A stretch of 7,328 nt of DNA, from the NCBI RefSeq assembly GCF_947254915.1, contig NZ_CAMYEZ010000109.1, positions 1-7,328 on the forward strand. The letters are read 5' to 3'. Under the pieces are notes generated by a model. The model was given only the letters and a program-made list of their open reading frames with translations, was not told the origin of the DNA and ran no database searches. A program made the position numbers and the translations under genes. Shown piece by piece: positions 6,025 to 7,328 of the stretch (the stretch's first letter is position 1; every line of letters begins with the position of its first letter). Source of the stretch: an uncultured Porphyromonas sp. GTDB lineage: Bacteria > Bacteroidota > Bacteroidia > Bacteroidales > Porphyromonadaceae.

Positions 6025-6749
6025 GCAACGAGCGACACCACAGCCACCGAGAGCTTTTAGACTGTCACACTCATAGCCACGAGGTGAACGGGCTAGCCAT
6101 TCGCTCACTCACCTACGAGGAGTGGAGCGGTGGCGTCACGATCCAGGAGGGACAACTCTATTCGATAGGCCTTCACCCCTGGTCTCTGCCCCTAGCGGAG
6201 CGTTTGTCAGACCTCATCGATCAGATGCGAAGCCTCCTAGCGTCTACCCCTCAGATCGTCGCTGTCGGCGAGTGTGGCATTGACAAGGTGCGTAGCAACG
6301 CTTCTCTCGCTGAGCAACGAACCTGGCTAGAGGCGCAAATGCGCTTAGCCTGTCAATTCCATCGTCCTATCCTCCTACACACTGTGCGCGCTTGGAGCGA
6401 AACGATTGAGATACGTAGAGAGCTGGCGCAAGAGTTTGACCAGCTCCCTCCGATGGTATTACATGGCTTTCGGGCTAGGGGAGAGGTGGCGCAGATGATG
6501 CTACACCAAGGCTTTGCGCTCTCCTTCGGTCGTCACTACGACTTAGCAGCTTTGCAACTAGCCTATGAGGCGAATGCGCTACTTGTCGAGACCGACGAAC
6601 TGCCCCAGGGTCTTACGCATCGGGAGGCTTTAGCGGAGATCTACACCCATCTAGCCACGGCGCTCGCCATCACCCCCGAGGCGCTGGCAGAGCGCGTGAC
6701 AGCGACACCTTTCTGGCAACAAGTAGAGAGGCTAGGCTCTTTGCGCTAA
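6021..6749 (+). CDS. TatD family metal-dependent hydrolase
   Basis: 242-residue TIM-barrel hydrolase of the TatD family, whose studied members are Mg-dependent DNases; the substrate here is unknown. All the family metal ligands are visible: DCHTH (Asp14, His16, His18), VGECGID (Glu84), LLHTVRAW (His120), VLHGF (His148) and VETDE (Asp192). SIGLHPW (48-54) is the usual strand after the first ligands. It is a little shorter than the E. coli enzymes (about 260), as is common in Bacteroidota, and uses VETDE in place of the usual ETDSP, so the residues after the metal-binding Asp differ. The ATG at 6021 overlaps the rnpA-yidD stop by ATGA, pointing to coupled translation; a tatD gene after rnpA-yidD is, from memory, a recurrent arrangement in the phylum. 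Confidence 0.88.
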   Translation: MSNERHHSHRELLDCHTHSHEVNGLAIRSLTYEEWSGGVTIQEGQLYSIGLHPWSLPLAERLSDLIDQMRSLLASTPQIVAVGECGIDKVRSNASLAEQRTWLEAQMRLACQFHRPILLHTVRAWSETIEIRRELAQEFDQLPPMVLHGFRARGEVAQMMLHQGFALSFGRHYDLAALQLAYEANALLVETDELPQGLTHREALAEIYTHLATALAITPEALAERVTATPFWQQVERLGSLR

Positions 6750-6750
6750 A

Positions 6751-6770
6751 AGCGTTACCTTAGTAGCGCT
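6751..6770 (+). other. Small hairpin between tatD and the J-domain gene
   Basis: AGCGTTA (6751-6757) pairs with TAGCGCT (6764-6770), seven pairs with one G-U and a six-base loop, starting directly after the tatD stop and ending 15 bases before the next ATG. No T-tract follows, so it is not an intrinsic terminator; it could stabilise or separate the two messages. It may also be chance. Confidence 0.25.
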
Positions 6771-6785
6771 AACAGATTGAAAGCG

Positions 6786-7328
6786 ATGACAGAGACAGAT
6801 CAGCTAGCATGCTCCCCAGAGTATCAGATGCTGCGAGAGCAGTACGATATGCTCGTTGCAGCCTACACGACGCTCGTATCCCAGTATCAGAATATGACGG
6901 ATCACGAGGCGCCCCACCTATCGGCGCTCTATATGCACTACTTCGGCAAGCTGCTGTACACCCAGTTGCGTCTAGGCCTCTCCATAGCGGCACTACGCTT
7001 GCGGCGCTCGCTCCTACAGGCTTACATCAATCGTGACCAAGCGCCCGACCTCGTCGAGGTAGACAAGCAGATGGCGCAGCAGCGCCTCGAGTATCGTAGG
7101 CTCCTGGAGCAAAAGCTGGATCAGCTCAAGGCGGCACAAGCTTATTGGAATGCCCCGCGACTCACTCCCGAGGAAAGCAAAGAGCTCAAAGAGATCTACA
7201 AGATCCTCGTCAAACGCCTCCACCCAGACCTCAACCCGTACTACACGGAGGAGGACAAGAAGTTCTTTCTCGCTGCGGTCAAAGCTTACAAAGCTTGCGA
7301 CCTCCAGCAGCTACAAGCCATACTGGCA
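6786..7328 (+). CDS. C-terminal J-domain protein, 3' end outside window
   Basis: Open frame of 181 codons from ATG 6786 with no stop before the window ends, so the gene is partial. Residues about 10-120 are largely helical, with heptad-like, charged stretches (MLREQYDMLVAAYTTLVSQY; VDKQMAQQRLEYRRLLEQKL) suggesting a coiled coil. Residues about 127-180 resemble the second half of a J domain: helix II ESKELKEIYKILVKRL, the HPD motif at 146-148, then helix III EEDKKFFLAAVKAYKACDL. HPD is the contact that stimulates DnaK ATPase, so the protein may recruit DnaK. The usual helix I with YxxLG is not evident, and there is no Gly/Phe or zinc region, so it is not DnaJ itself. It follows tatD after 36 bases and is probably in the same operon. 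No signal peptide or membrane segment is seen. Confidence 0.75.
   Translation, partial: MTETDQLACSPEYQMLREQYDMLVAAYTTLVSQYQNMTDHEAPHLSALYMHYFGKLLYTQLRLGLSIAALRLRRSLLQAYINRDQAPDLVEVDKQMAQQRLEYRRLLEQKLDQLKAAQAYWNAPRLTPEESKELKEIYKILVKRLHPDLNPYYTEEDKKFFLAAVKAYKACDLQQLQAILA

Noticed and set aside
7014..7223. Leftward frame antisense to the J-domain gene
   Set aside because: The opposite strand encodes the HPD-containing helices; the antisense product is acidic and leucine-rich without a family match.
1..7328. CRISPR array, insertion sequence, tRNA or rRNA genes
   Set aside because: No regularly spaced repeats, no transposase motifs or terminal inverted repeats, and no tRNA cloverleaf were found on reading both strands by eye.

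Overview
The window reads as chromosomal DNA from a Bacteroidota bacterium, most likely Porphyromonas or a close relative. The evidence is the gene order yajC - ybbR-like - coaE - DUF4271 - hemD - rnpA - yidD - tatD (as remembered from this phylum), genes without Shine-Dalgarno leaders, an exact match to the Bacteroidota -7 promoter element TAnnTTTG before yajC, and a lipoprotein with the acidic residues after its lipid-bearing cysteine that mark surface export in this phylum. The genus is an inference from protein similarity recalled from memory; no search was run.

Left part (1-1729). A perfect 16-bp hairpin (4-38) closes a leftward gene (122-1504, minus strand). That gene encodes a predicted surface lipoprotein with a lipobox, one Ig-like BIG2 domain, one EF-hand calcium loop and about ten leucine-rich repeats. 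It is visibly poorer in GC than the rest and looks like an accessory gene beside a core operon. The 3' flank holds a short coding-looking remnant between imperfect direct repeats. Bases 1505-1729 between this gene and the operon hold a textbook rightward terminator that has no rightward gene before it, overlapped at its end by the TAnnTTTG element.

Middle and right part (1730-7328, all plus strand). This is a tightly packed housekeeping operon. yajC (Sec translocase accessory) is followed by a YbbR-domain membrane-anchored protein, coaE (last step of coenzyme A synthesis), a DUF4271 membrane protein, a HemD-type uroporphyrinogen-III synthase, a single ORF joining RNase P protein (RnpA) to YidD, a TatD-type metal hydrolase, and a C-terminal J-domain protein that runs off the window. 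hemD, rnpA-yidD and tatD overlap by ATGA junctions, so they are probably translationally coupled. YajC and YidD both serve membrane-protein insertion and RnpA serves tRNA maturation, so the operon groups core growth functions.

Nothing in the window is a clear new defence or mobile system. The most unusual items are the RnpA-YidD fusion, a 14-bp perfect inverted repeat in coaE that pairs the codons of the N-terminal extension with those of the P-loop, the domain mix of the LRR lipoprotein, and the orphan terminator before yajC.
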